A DNA stretch of 64,000 bases from Cryptomeria japonica (lineage: Eukaryota > Streptophyta > Pinopsida > Cupressales > Cupressaceae). The notes beneath the pieces were generated by a model. That model worked only from the letters and a program-made list of their open reading frames with translations. It had not been told where the DNA came from and did no database searches. The stretch spans positions 184,683,451 through 184,747,450 of the forward strand of contig NC_081413.1 of assembly GCF_030272615.1 (NCBI RefSeq), given 5' to 3'. How positions within the stretch are numbered: position 1 is the stretch's first letter; the number at the start of each line of letters is the position of its first letter. Made by a program: the position numbers and the translations under genes. Shown here piece by piece: positions 10,411 to 21,984 of this stretch.

Positions 10411-11949
10411 AATCTAACTAAACCTAATACTAAGATTGGTTGAGATCATTCATGTAGTTCCAGAGAAGATACATGATTTAGAAGAAAGAAAAGAGAAGGA
10501 ATCAAATGAAGAAGAAGAAGAAGAAGAAGAAGATCAAGAAGGAAGATTACAAAATCTCAAGATCAAGTAGTTCTAATTACTATTTTCTATCAGTAACTAA
10601 GTCGAAGACTTATGAGGAAGAAAGAAAAGATGAAAATTGGGTAAAGGAAATGGAAGAAGAACAAGACTTGGGAGTTGGTACCTAGACTGGTGGGCAAGAA
10701 TGTAATTAGAACTAAGTGGGTATTCAAAAATAAGTTGAATGAGAAAGGACAAGTGACAAGGAATAAAGCGAGACTAGTACATAAAGGATATTATCAAGTA
10801 GAAGGTATAGGCTTTGAAGAAACTTTTTCTCTTGTAGCAAGGATGGAAGCTATATGCATGTTTCTTGTATTTTCTACTTACAAGAACTTTAAGGTTTATC
10901 AAATGGATGTCAAATTGACATTTTTGAATGGAGATCTAGAAGAAGTTTACATTGAGCAACCAGATAGATTTAGATTGACAGAAGATCTAAATATGGTTTG
11001 TAGATTAGAGAAAGCTTTGTATGGACTTAAATAGGCACCTAGAGCTTGGTAAGTAAGATTGGATAGGTATTTACTTCAACAAATTTCAAGAAAGATACAA
11101 CAAATAGTAAGTTTAATTTTAAGATTGATGGAGATAAGTTGTTGATTGTAATAGTTTATGTTTTTGATATTATATCTGGAGGAAATGATGATCTATGTAA
11201 AGAATTTGCCAAGGAGATGCAAAATGAATTTGAGATGCCAATGATTGGTGAGTTATCTTTCTTTCTTGGGTTGCAAGTTAGTCAATGAGAAGATGCAATC
11301 TTTATTTCTCAGACCAAGTACGTGAATAAAATGTTGAAGAAGTTTGGTTTTGATGAGCGCAAACTGGTTACCACTCCTTTAACAATTGGGTACAAGTTGA
11401 ACAAAGATGATGAGTCTCTGGAAGTTGAACATAAGGAGTACAGGTCGATGATTGGAGGATTGTTGTATTTGACCGTGTCCAGACCAGATATCATGCAAGT
11501 TGTTTGTTTAGTAGCTACATTTTAGGCGAACTTGAAGGTGGTACATGAGCAAGCAGTGAAAATAATTTGTAGATACTTGAAAGGAAAAGTGGACTTTGGA
11601 CTTTGGTACAAGAAAGGTGGAGATTTCATGTTGAAATCCTATACTAATGCAGATTGGCCCAAAAGTATTAATGACTGGAAGAGTACTAGTGGAGGTGCAT
11701 TCCTTTTTGGAGACATATTGGTTTCCTAGTTTAGTAAGAAACAAGATTCAATTTCCTTATCTATTGCTAAAGCAAAGTATATTGTAGTAGCATCTTGTTG
11801 TACTCAGGTAATGTGGATGAGATAGAATCTTAAGGATATCAAGGTAACATATGATGAAGCAACTCCTATTTTGTGTGACAATACAACTGCAATAAACATT
11901 TCAAAGAATCCTGTTATGCATTCAAGAACAAGGCATATTTCAATCAAAT
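10411..11949 (+). pseudogene. copia-1 reverse transcriptase and RNase H remnant
   Basis: 10675-11034 gives the RT N-terminal part ([49 protein letters not shown]) with a stop where KQAPRAW normally follows. Next the catalytic loop reads YVFD in place of YVDD (about 11160). RNase H-side coding follows at 11322-11525 and 11532-11729 (SRPDIM, NADWPKSINDWKSTSGG), with further fragments to RHISIK at about 11945. It ends abruptly at the 3' LTR. Numerous stops (TAG/TGA) make it non-functional. Confidence 0.85.
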
Positions 11950-13128
11950 TATTGGAAATATGAGTTGATGTGTTGTTGTGGTTGTCGTTGATGTTAAACT
12001 TGTTGTTCCAGTTTGGTCCAGAATGTCTGTGGTGCAGAGTTATCTTGCTATGTTGTTGTGTTGGTTGTTCTGGGAGTGCTTGGGTCTAGAATTTATTGTT
12101 GGTGTTGAATATTATTGTTATCTTCATTGGATATAGTTTTGGTATCGTGGATATGTTGGTTTTGAGGTTGAGAAACATCTTTGTGTTCTCTAGGTGTTAT
12201 GGTATTATTTGATGCTAGTTGTGAGATTCTATGTTTTACCTATCCTTAGGTCCGAATATGATTTGTGGAAGCATGTTGGATGTTTTATGGGTCTCATCAT
12301 AATGTGTGGAGATTTGGATTTAAGTTATTTTCTTTGGGAATTCATGTGTTTGATTAGTATTTGCTTATATGGTTGTGTAGTTTGTGGATATGTTGTTGGT
12401 TAGGTTATGATGATTGTAGATCAATGAATTAATATTTGGAAGATGTGTTTTGGTCATCTCTTTCTCCTAGAGTGGATCAATGTGTGTGTTCTTGGTTTGG
12501 AAAGTATATTTTAAATCAGACCGACTTGTTTTATGCTTTGATGATCTACCTTGTATATAAGGCATTTGAATGTTTGAGTAAGAGCAATTAGAACAAGAGA
12601 GAATAGATGATGTGGTGAAGTGCAAAGATCAGAGGAAGTGTTAGAAGTGAAGAAGAGTTGTGTTCAAATGATATGCAAGCTATGTTGTGACTTTGACAGA
12701 GAGTTAAGATAGAGTATTGGCAGTTGAGATAAGAGTTGTGTGTGTTGATGTTGAACGCTTGATACAGAGTTTAAGGGCAACTTCATGATTAGGAGATCCT
12801 TCTTTTCAAATCATTTTTCTATATCTTTCTCTAAGTGTAGTTAGTTTCAGTTTTTGCAAGTCCTCTATGTATCTTGTCCCATGAGAAAAATTATCCTTGG
12901 TGTACAAGTCTCGAGAAGTGAGCTCTATCTTTGTAATCATTTCATATATAATGGATATATTCTTGTGGGTTAACTCCTACTATGGTTTTTTCCTATTTGG
13001 GTTTTCCACATATAAATCTTGGAGTTCATGTGTTGGATATGTGTTGTTCACTAATTGTTTATATGTTGTTGTAATTGTTTATTTGGACCGATTCACTCCT
13101 CGCTCTTAGTCCTGCCTTGTGTTCAACA
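11950..13128 (+). repeat. copia-1 3' LTR
   Basis: It starts TATTGGAAATATGAG (TG changed to TA) and ends TTCAACA, about 1,179 bp. The first ~190 bp match the truncated 5' LTR. The end ATTCACTCCTCGCTCTTAGT resembles the 3' ends of the other copia LTRs here (ATTCACCC...CTCTCAG). The usual polypurine tract is absent: coding runs straight into the LTR, indicating a deletion. Confidence 0.82.
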
Positions 13129-13133
13129 AATAT

Positions 13134-13671
13134 TTATTATGAAGAGGTGTGGTCATACATAATAAGAACTAGCCCTAATGGAACAAGGCACTAAAGAGAT
13201 GTCTTAGAGAAGGGAAGAGATCTAAAAAGACATGAATATTGAGAAAAAATAAGGACAATTCTTGGAAAATAAAATGAATAAGGGATGTAGGATAAATAAA
13301 GTAGTAAAAATAATGAGATATAGAGAAAACATTAAAGGAAGAAAAAAAAAAAGAAATAATGAGGTAGTTAACAAAAATATTGGGAGTCATCAATTGGTAG
13401 AATCATCGAGACCCTAGTACAAGGACCCATGGAAGATGAAGAAGTGTTTGAGGATTTTTTTAGAGTGTACTAAGGAGGGTGTTGTTGAGCACACCAAGGG
13501 GTTTTGTTTAGCATGCCAAGAAATTAGAATGTGCGAGAGGGGTTGTAGCTAAATAGAGGTAGAGAAAAAGAAAAGTCTCTAGAATTGGTGGATCCAGAGG
13601 AAACTATGGAGAAACCCTATGCAATGGTAACACTATATATTAGTGATATAAAAGTGGAAAAAAAATAGAAG
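13134..13671. other. unclassified flank between copia-1 and gypsy-1
   Basis: Purine-rich, AT-rich sequence without recognisable genes. A reverse 72-codon frame has no recognised motif. Before copia-1 inserted, this joined the DNA at 6139-6234. Confidence 0.4.
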
Positions 13672-15434
13672 TGTAGACATTAAAAATTTGTATCACCTGC
13701 ATTCTCTATTTTTTAACCTAATTGCGTGTATGATGTTTATTATTTGTGTAATCTCACCTTGTTTCCCCTTTTCTATTTTTTGTCCAGATCTTTCCATTTT
13801 CTTCCCATTTTAGGTTTAGGGTTATATTTTACCCTTAGCTTCATCCCTCTTACATCAAATCTTTCCCTTGTTACTTTTGCAATGACGTTTTGCCTAATTG
13901 CATCCCAATTAGGGTGTTATGCTCCTGATTCGGTCCTCCTATTTCGCCCTTTCCATTTTCTATCCAGATCTTTCTATTTTCTTCCCGTTTTAGGTTTGGG
14001 GTTATATTTTTACCTCTCCTTTATCCCCTTTGTGTTCGATCATTCCCCTCTTGTTTCAGTGATGTCAGTTTATGACCTAAACTCCTATCTAGATTTTAGG
14101 GTTTTTTGCCTTCTTTTAAGATCCTATTGCTTCCCGCTTTTCATTTTTAGTCTTGTTGGCTTCATTTTCTCCCTATTCATGTTTTGAGGTTCCATTTTGA
14201 CCTCTCATTAAGCCCCATGGTATCACATTCATCCCTTCTCTGTCCATTGACCCACTTTAACTTGGTTTACTTGTTGCTCGGTTTTACTCGATTTGCTCTA
14301 ATTTTTTTATTTTCGCTCAAATCTTCCCATTTTTTATCCAAACCTTTCTAATTATTTTTTATTTGACCAAAATTGACTTAATTTGACCTAATTAAAGTCT
14401 TCAAACATCAGTTTGACTAACTTGCCCTTTTAGGTTAATTAATTCTTTAATTAATGAAACTTCCCTTTTTACTAATTACTATTCTTTAATCATTTTATCA
14501 AACCCCTCCCCTTTTAATATTAATTAACTAATATTAAATTATTTAATTAATTTCAATTTATCCCCTTTATTAAATAATTTTAATTGTTTAACTAAATGTT
14601 CATTTCTATTAACCTATATTTGAATAATTTATTCAAATTATTCAATTATCTAATTATGTCATCAAAATTAAATAAATATTTTTATTTATTTATTTATTTA
14701 ATTATTTTCTCATATGAGGATGATATCTCCTTTTTTTTTTTTCCCAATATCCTCCTAATTTTTGAAAATGGCAATATTATCTTGGGATTTCTCTTCAATT
14801 TTTGAAAATCCTGCTTTTTAGAAATATCTCATTATATTGCAATTTTAAATTCGAAAATGAGGTATGCATCCTAGAAAAAATTTGCTTATTTATTTATTTT
14901 TTCACTTTTTCCTTCATCTCCTTCATCCTTCCTCGAATCACAACTTTGTTGTGCATTCAATTTGGTTCATCCACTTGATCAAAAATCTTTTCGATCTCGC
15001 CCGTTTGTCAAGTCTCCGATTTTTTATAATTTGGGACCTCTCCTTCAATCAATTCATCTAACTTTTATGCATTGCTCTTTTGTCTAATTTTTAAGCAATC
15101 TTAATCATCTAGCTTAATAAGTTTCATTTAGTTTAACATTTCATCTTAGAATCACACTTTTGAGTTATCCTTGCTATCACCTTGCTTTCATTCATACTTG
15201 CACTTACACAATTTGAGCGACATCAAATTAGAGGAGAGAGAAAGAACAATGGAGCGACACTCAAGGAATGGTGATATCTACATTTAGTTTTCAAGTTATT
15301 TTCATTTTGTTTCAATGTCTCTATTGTTAGGATTAGGATAGATTAGCTTAGTTATTTTAGAAGTTTGTGATTTGCTTTAGATTATGCTTTTGATTTTGAC
15401 TAACCTTTAACTAGGAAAGTTTTCCCGATCTACA
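13672..15434 (+). repeat. gypsy-1 5' LTR
   Basis: It starts TGTAGACATTAAAAATTTG (13672) and ends GATCTACA (15434), so TGTAGA...TCTACA form inverted termini. A primer site follows two bases later. Length is 1,763 bp. It contains a ~180-bp duplicated block around CCAGATCTTTC (13784 and 13964) and AT-rich TTTATTTA tracts. A 153-codon frame at 13726-14187 is low-complexity LTR sequence and not a gene. No second copy is in the window. Confidence 0.75.
13770..14140. repeat. 180-bp duplicated block inside gypsy-1 LTR
   Basis: TCCAGATCTTTCCATTTTCT at about 13783 recurs as TCCAGATCTTTCTATTTTCT at about 13963, each followed by TTCCC(A/G)TTTTAGGTTT and a ...GGGTTATATTTT segment. The period is 180 bp. 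Confidence 0.85.
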
Positions 15435-15436
15435 TT

Positions 15437-15452
15437 TGGTGAACCCAACATA
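15437..15452 (+). promoter_or_regulatory. gypsy-1 primer-binding site (tRNA-Trp type)
   Basis: TGGTGAACCCAACAT begins two bases after the LTR end. It matches the intact gypsy-2 site TGGTGAACCCGACGTGAA with mismatches after position 10. That longer site is complementary to the 3' end of plant cytosolic tRNA-Trp as I recall it. Confidence 0.7.
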
Positions 15453-15635
15453 TATCATGCTTCCATTTAACACTTTTTGTCAAATTTTTGATCAATTGTA
15501 GGATCCAGAAGATCAAATTTCTTGATTTTCATGTCCATCACTATTTCTATGCAGGTGGCACCCAGTCCTACGTAGATGGTTCACTATCCTACGTAGTTGG
15601 ATAGGGTTTCTACGCAAAATGGTCAAGGGCTTGCT

Positions 15636-15702
15636 AATTGGTCAAATGTACTGTGCAATTGGTCAAATGTACTATGTAATTGGTCAAGTGTACTGTGCAG
15701 TT
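15636..15702. repeat. 21-bp tandem repeat (ATTGGTCAAATGTACTGTGCA)
   Basis: Three to four copies of a 21-bp unit with core TTGGTCAARTGTACTRTG. The core TTGGTCA also builds the separate array at 17330-17466. Confidence 0.85.
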
Positions 15703-15884
15703 GGTAGTTAGGGTTGGTTTTTAGTTAATTGATTGTCACATGCAAGGTTTTGCTAACATAGTTTGTCATTTGCAGGGTTTTGATTTGTCTAATGCTTTGA
15801 TTTGCAGGTTTAAGAAGATCTGACATGCTATTTGCAGGGTTTAATCAATCAAAAGCCTAAAAATTGAACAACAAATATGATTTA

Positions 15885-16270
15885 GAACCTAATTAAACAT
15901 TGGATTAACCTTTCATTTCATGCTACAAAGTACACATAGAACCTATTTAGACACTAGATTAACCTTTCATTCCATGCTACAAATCACACATATGGATTAA
16001 CCTTTCATTTCATGCTACAAATCACACATAGGACCTAATTAGACATTGGATTAACCTTTTCATTTCATGTTACAAATCTCATTTAGATCCTAATTAGACA
16101 TTGGATTAACCTTTCATTTCTTGTTACAAATCTCACTTAGGACCAAATTAGGAGGATAATATGTTTCAATTCGTGTTATGAATCTCATCTAGATCATAAT
16201 TAGAGAGTTTAATTGACTTTCAATTTGTGCAACAATCTCATTTAAGCTTGATTAGGAAGTTAATTGACTC
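15885..16270. repeat. ~60-bp degenerate tandem repeat
   Basis: Six or seven units follow the pattern CCTAATTAGACATTGGATTA, ACCTTTCATTTCATG, YTACAAATCNCAYWTAG. Early units are about 90 percent alike and later ones drift. The unit from about 15985 lacks the CCTAATTAGACA segment. Confidence 0.88.
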
Positions 16271-16439
16271 TCTCCACTTTCTATTATAATCGTGCATAGC
16301 TTAGAGGGTTTCAATTAGAGTCATGATTCGAGATGGTTCTTCTTAGTAAGTTAATGTTACCCCCTTTCTTCAACCCAATATAAAATACGATAACCACCAA
16401 GAGGACATCATCATAGGATTAAACAACCTATCTTGGGAA

Positions 16440-17235
16440 GCCAAAACTAGTTATGCTTAGTACATGAGTACCATATTTGTCATAGAAGAAGAGGAAGCTA
16501 TAGCTAAACATCTTGAGAAAGCTTTAAAGAAAGAGATTGAACAATAGAAACATATAGAACAAGAAAGACTCCAAGCTTTTCAACCACCTCCTCCTAAACC
16601 CCGATAAAGAGACTTGTCTTAGTATTCCTAAGTGCCTTGCATCCTTATCTTAGAAAGAGTCTTGCATCTTTAGTGCAGGAGTTTGTCTCGCAACCCTGAA
16701 AAATGAACCAAAAAACACAAATGTCTCATAGAGTGAAGTTTAGGATTTCAAGAAACCATAAGAGAGTAGAGCATAAGAGATTGAACAAGAACCTTCAAAG
16801 AATCCAACAAGCTGAGGAACTATTCACTGACCCCAACATATCTATCATTCTTATCTTATATGAGACTCATGTCTTTTCTTATTCACAAAGGTATCACATC
16901 TATCTAACTCCATCTACCCAAAACCTTTGGACGAATTCATTGAATTGATATGGTTCTCCTTGGCGAAGAAGAAATATAAGCACCCGTACTACAACCCGAT
17001 TTAGGGTTTCATGACAAGCAGGAAGACGTAATATCTAAATTGCATATTTTAGCTTGGAGAAAAAATACAGATTGGACCGAGTTTAGACAAACAACAACTA
17101 CCTTGCATGAAGAAGAATATAAAACATGACGCACTGAAGAATCCCTACAAAGAGAACACAAACAAGAACAAAGAAGGCTTGAACAATAACTCAAACAACA
17201 AAAAAATCAGACAAATCTTGAACCTCTGCAATAAT
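16440..17235 (+). pseudogene. decayed charged ORF in gypsy-1 leader
   Basis: Broken frames read as highly charged, coiled-coil-like peptide: EEEEAIAKHLEKALKKEIEQ near 16483-16545, then TLHEEEYKT and Gln/Arg/Glu-rich stretches near 17100-17220. Stops are frequent. The position between the primer site and gag suggests an additional leader ORF rather than gag itself, though an exapted or duplicated gag N-terminus is possible. No known domain is recognised. Confidence 0.35.
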
Positions 17236-17329
17236 AATATAATTTGCTTTCATTCATTTTTTATCTTTTCATACTTAATTTAGGGTTTATCTTATTGATT
17301 GGTGAATTTGTGTTGTTTGTCTTTGTTGT

Positions 17330-17466
17330 ACGCAAGTGGTCATACTTCTTAAGCAAATAGTCATACTTTGTGTGTGATTGGTCATCCTTTGTGCGCAATT
17401 GGTCATACTTTGTGCATAGTTGGTCATACTTTTTGAGCAGTTGGTCATACTTCTTGAGCAGTGGGT
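17330..17466. repeat. ~22-bp TTGGTCATACTT tandem repeat
   Basis: About six copies of (G/A)NTTGGTCATACTTYKTGNGC. The core TTGGTCA is shared with the 15636-15702 array 1.7 kb upstream, so both arrays probably derive from one ancestral unit. Confidence 0.87.
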
Positions 17467-19262
17467 CCTCTATCCTACTTAGCTGGCAAGTATATCGTGT
17501 TTTTTGAATTATTTTTCTTGCTTAGTTTGGAAAGGTTTCATTTTAGTTTTGACACAAGTATCTTGGGTTACTAATCAATTTCTATTAGGATTGTGGCATC
17601 TGTGGGAAAAAAAATTGAAGTCAATCAAACTATTAATTTGTTTAACATAGGACGATTGCCAAAGATTATAAACTCAAACAAACTAAGTGATTGATATTTT
17701 GATAACATAACTCACACTTCAATTTTATTAATGGAATGGACATGGATTGCCTTATGATTAGATTAGCTCACAATTGCTTTCTTTAAAGGGAATGAATCTC
17801 TATTTTATGTGTTTGGCATGCTTGTGCATATGTAAGTGGACCTACTGTTAACACACCCTATCCTCTCCTCTAGCTTTTGTGGTCCAAGGTGCAAGAAAAG
17901 AGTGTTAGCAACACTCAAATATTTATTTTTATTAAAGGGCCTTCCTTACGAGAAGCCATTAGGGCTCGTGAGAGGGAACGACCCAAGCGGTACTTCTTCA
18001 ACCCGCTATATAAATTAAAAAGTCAGGTGAAAATCACAACTGCTTAGTGATGCTCATCTACACTGATAGTTCCTTCAAGATAGGCTCTTAAATGAGTCAC
18101 CACTACATGGGTAGACACTAGGTTTCATTGAAGTTCCCCCACTACAAACCAATTGTTATAGTAGCCAAAATCCTTCTATTTGTTGGCATAGGAGGTCGGA
18201 CCTCTGAAGTTGTCCTACACTCTCACAGTTCAAAGTTGAAATAGAAAATTCCCCTAGATCTTTGGGTCTTTGGGAATTCAAAGTTTGGTGTACCCAAGAA
18301 GTGAGTGACATGCAAGGGGGAGCTAGTGTCACCAAACTTCTAAGCTATCTGCTCTGAATAAGTGCAATTCGGATTTATCCACAGTGGGAACCCAACAATT
18401 ATCGTCTCTGCCAACCTAGGGTTGTAATTAAATGTGCTATTATTTTGTTCAAAAGTCAAATAGCCATTATGTATTATGTGATTTTTTATCAGGTCAAAAC
18501 AAAGAAACATTTTCAAGGCCCAAAACTTGTCCAAGAAAAACTCAAACATTGCAACCTCTCAAAACTGTCTCAAACATTAGAAAATTTGTTTCAATCAACA
18601 TATAAACTTCATTTTAGAGTTGCATAATTGCATATCTATCATCATAAAGTCATATTTTTTCATAAGTTATAAATTAGCCTAGGTCTTAAGTCCAATCCCA
18701 TTCATCTTTTCATAAATAGATTGCATAACCATCCATGTAATTTTAAGGTTTTGCATACAACTTAAATCCATTTCATCTATCTAGCTTGCATAGATTTGCA
18801 TAAATTTTTAGTTTCATTTTCATCTCCCATGCATAAGTCCTTAGTTTCATTTTCATCTCTCATAAATCATCCCAAATAGTTTGTACTTGCCTAATAGTTG
18901 TAAATCCTTAAGTTTTATAGCATTCCTTAGGATAGATTTATCTTACCTTCATTTTAGTATCATATTTGCATCTGTCCTATATCATCCCCTTAGATTATCT
19001 TTGTATAGTCATAGATATACCTCTCAGTATCATCATAGATCCCCTCATTTTCCTAGTATCAAATCTCCTCTTACATTTAGATCCTAAAGTCAAAAACCTT
19101 GGAATCCAAGGATAAAAATAACAAAAACATAGGTTTGTCATTTTAGCATATCATTCTTTTCCTTAAATCTCAAAACAACAAGAAAAGAATAGATCATCTC
19201 ACTCCATTTACATTCCAAAATTCTAAAAAATCCCCAAAATATTAGCATAAATCATAGTGCAT

Positions 19263-21984
19263 ATGGTTGAAACACGTTCCCAACTCTCTATGAGACATAA
19301 TGGACAAGACACCCTTGAAATGATCCCAATCACAATCAACACAATTAGGAAACATCATACAACCCATCTTCAGTCCAGAAATAGGTCCAAACTTGTAACC
19401 TCATTTTGACATAACGGAAGTAGGGGTAGGGCTTGATTTTTAAACTATGAAACCATGAGAAGGAAATACTCCCTTAACAACACTAATCAATTTACCACCG
19501 ATTCTAGACCTAGACCCATCGACCCAAGGCTACATGCAACCATGATCATTTTCAGGAATATAACCTATTTTGTATCCAGACTTTAGTTACATCATACCTG
19601 AATCTTCCTTAAATGTGAATGTGCAATCAGAAGCATCATCCGATTTAGAGTCCTCACAAGAGAGTCACCTTTCTTTGACCAAAGTATCACAGAAACAAAT
19701 TGACAAGGCTATAAGTGATGCAAAAATTATTGAAACTTTAGACAAATTGATCTTGACAGACCCATTATGGTTTTTCAATTGACTTGAGGAAAAATTAGCC
19801 TCAACAACTGAACACCAAACCACGATAGAACAACTTGAATCCTAACTTGGAATGCGAGAACATACATAATACCTAGGCTTAATAAACAGTTAAATAGATC
19901 TCCCTTGACAAATAGATCAAATCTTAGAATACACTAGGGAAGACCTAGGGAAATGACCTCATAATGTCTAAAATCCCTCAAAGGCATCCTCTGAAAAGTT
20001 TGATAATCCCTTATTCAGTACTGCATCATCAACACAACAAATGGATCCATATAAGGTGTCAGTATCATAGGTAACAATGGGAACCTTAGGAAACACTATT
20101 CAACCTCCAACATCAAATTTTCAACAACCCCCAGTCCAAGGAGCAGTTACATATACATTAGGGATGCCATATACTCCACCCTTGAATGAGACTGCACAAA
20201 CAACTTCCCTTACACAAACAACAACTGTTCAAGTCCAAATGAATTCAACACAAACACAGTCCCATGAACTAGCGACTAGTATACCAATCAAAATTTTCAC
20301 AACGTGAGTCAACACCAATATTTAGCAAAACCAACCAAGCAATATTCTACCCCAAGAAGGCATAAACATGATATCCCAATCTAGGCCTCATAAACATAAA
20401 AAATGGAAAACAAACATGCTGGACAAATTGCTTGGACAATTAGGATATACACAATCGACTTCTCGAGAACAAAATGTTGCTACACATTACCAACAACAAA
20501 TGCAACCAACTATGCAAGTTGGTGCCCCATAGAAAAATGCATGATTAACACATCAAGAAGCACAACAACTAATTGTTCAACCACATCGATTAGACCAACA
20601 ACAACAATCTAGGCCTCAATATCAATAACAGATACCTCAAGTTCCCCAATTCTAATAATAGATGGCACAATCAAGAATCCAACAACAAATACCAGTAGCA
20701 CAAATGCAATAACAATGTCACCCATTGCTTACTATTAAAACTCAACAACAACCTATCCAAAGAACACAACAATTTAAACCTCAAGTTCAAACCACAATGC
20801 AATTTCCACAATCGTAACAACAAAACCAATATCAAGACACCACTGTAGCGTAGTATAGCGACCCATACCAAGATGCACCAATCACAAGTACACTTTGATC
20901 TACTATTCCTGAGTATCAAGAACAAAATCCGCTCGGAGGAATGACATATAGACAACGAGGTCATTAAGGAATGAACGATGAACCCCTTAGACAAGGACCT
21001 TCTGATGCCATGACGCACCAAATTGAGAAATTATCCAAACAAGTCGAATAATTATAGACAAGAGGACCAAAAGAAGTTACACATTACAAACAAGAAGAAC
21101 CAAAAGAAGTCTATACATGCCTCCTTTCCCCAAAAAGTTCAGTCTCACTAAAATTGAGAAGTACCAAAGAAAAGGAAACCCAAAAGATCACATCAAAGAG
21201 TTCTATGCCTCTTGTATGAAAATTCACTATGATGACACATATCTCATGTGTCTATTCCCACAAAGTTTGTCCAAACAAGCAATGGATTGGTATGCTTGAC
21301 TACCTGGTAACATTAGTTTATGGAACAAGTTAGCTAAAAAAATTATTTGTCACTTTGCTTTCAACATAGACAACGAAGTAACTATGATTGACCTTTGCAC
21401 TAACAAGTAGAAAACACGGTTATCCTTTGTCACATTTTTACAAAGATGGCAATATTTAGTTAGTCGTTGTCCATTCAACATCCTTGAGGAACAACAATTC
21501 AACCTATTTATTGAGATTGTAGTACCAGAACTGATGTATGAACTAAATATCAAGGGTCCTATTTCTATTAACAAACTTATCAAGAAAGGGACAAAAATTG
21601 AGAAAGCTCTTATACATAAAGGGATCATAAAATATCTTTAAAGACAACACAAGCAATTATAAAGGAAAATTTTGGTCTAGAAATAAAAAGTTACCAATGA
21701 TGGGATTGTGGATGCAAAAATAATAAAATGCACATAGACAAAACTCGTCCTCAAAGGAGCCACACCATTGACTACTCAAACGAATAATCAATCCCCTTAG
21801 CAAAACAATGTATCCACTCAACAACAAGATCAAGCGACCAATACCATGCAACAAAATCAATAATGAAGACCCCCTCGAAACAAAGACACACCTCCTCGCC
21901 AATTTACACCATTAAGGGAACCCATTGAATCTATGTTAAAACAATTACTCCAATCAAACCTTGTACCACTACTTGAGTTCAAAA
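19263..21984 (+). pseudogene. gypsy-1 gag remnant
   Basis: The frame begins MVETRSQLSMR, a common start for plant gypsy gag, and is then broken by stops. The middle (20077-20900) is rich in Gln, Pro, Thr and Asn, like the linker of gypsy-2 gag. The conserved capsid-like core is at 21117-21640: PKKFSLTKIEKYQRKGNPKDH, then QAMDWYA, PGNISLWNKLAKK and FNILEEQQFNLF. Coding is cut at 21984 by copia-2 and continues after 28647. Gag would package element RNA; this copy is inactive. Confidence 0.72.

Larger units (their letters stand above)
6235..13128 (+). mobile_element. copia-1: decayed Ty1/copia retrotransposon
   Basis: LTR-like ends TGTTGG (6235) and TTCAACA (13128) are flanked by a perfect 5-bp duplication AATAT (6230-6234 and 13129-13133). 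The interior keeps the copia order gag, protease, integrase, RT, RNase H. Protease and integrase motifs resemble copia-2 further right, placing it in the same broad (Sirevirus-like) group. It has many stops and frameshifts, its 5' LTR is fused directly into gag, the polypurine tract is missing, and a solo LTR sits in the pre-integrase region. It cannot move on its own. Confidence 0.88.
15453..19262 (+). other. gypsy-1 long leader
   Basis: About 3.8 kb separate the primer site from the presumed gag start. It holds three tandem-repeat zones (15636-15702, 15885-16270, 17330-17466) and a decayed coding-like segment (16440-17235). The remainder (17470-19262) is AT-rich and unclassified, with only short frames of no recognised type. 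Confidence 0.55.

Noticed and set aside
12194-13109. Short Tyr/Val/Leu-rich frames (12194-12403, 12897-13109)
   Set aside because: Inside the copia-1 3' LTR; no support beyond being open.
13726-14187. 153-codon frame rich in Phe, Leu and Tyr that looks membrane-like
   Set aside because: It lies entirely inside the gypsy-1 LTR and arises from a T-rich duplicated 180-bp block.
15885-17466. Regularly spaced repeats that could suggest a CRISPR array
   Set aside because: Units are contiguous with no unique spacers, degenerate, and inside a plant retrotransposon leader.
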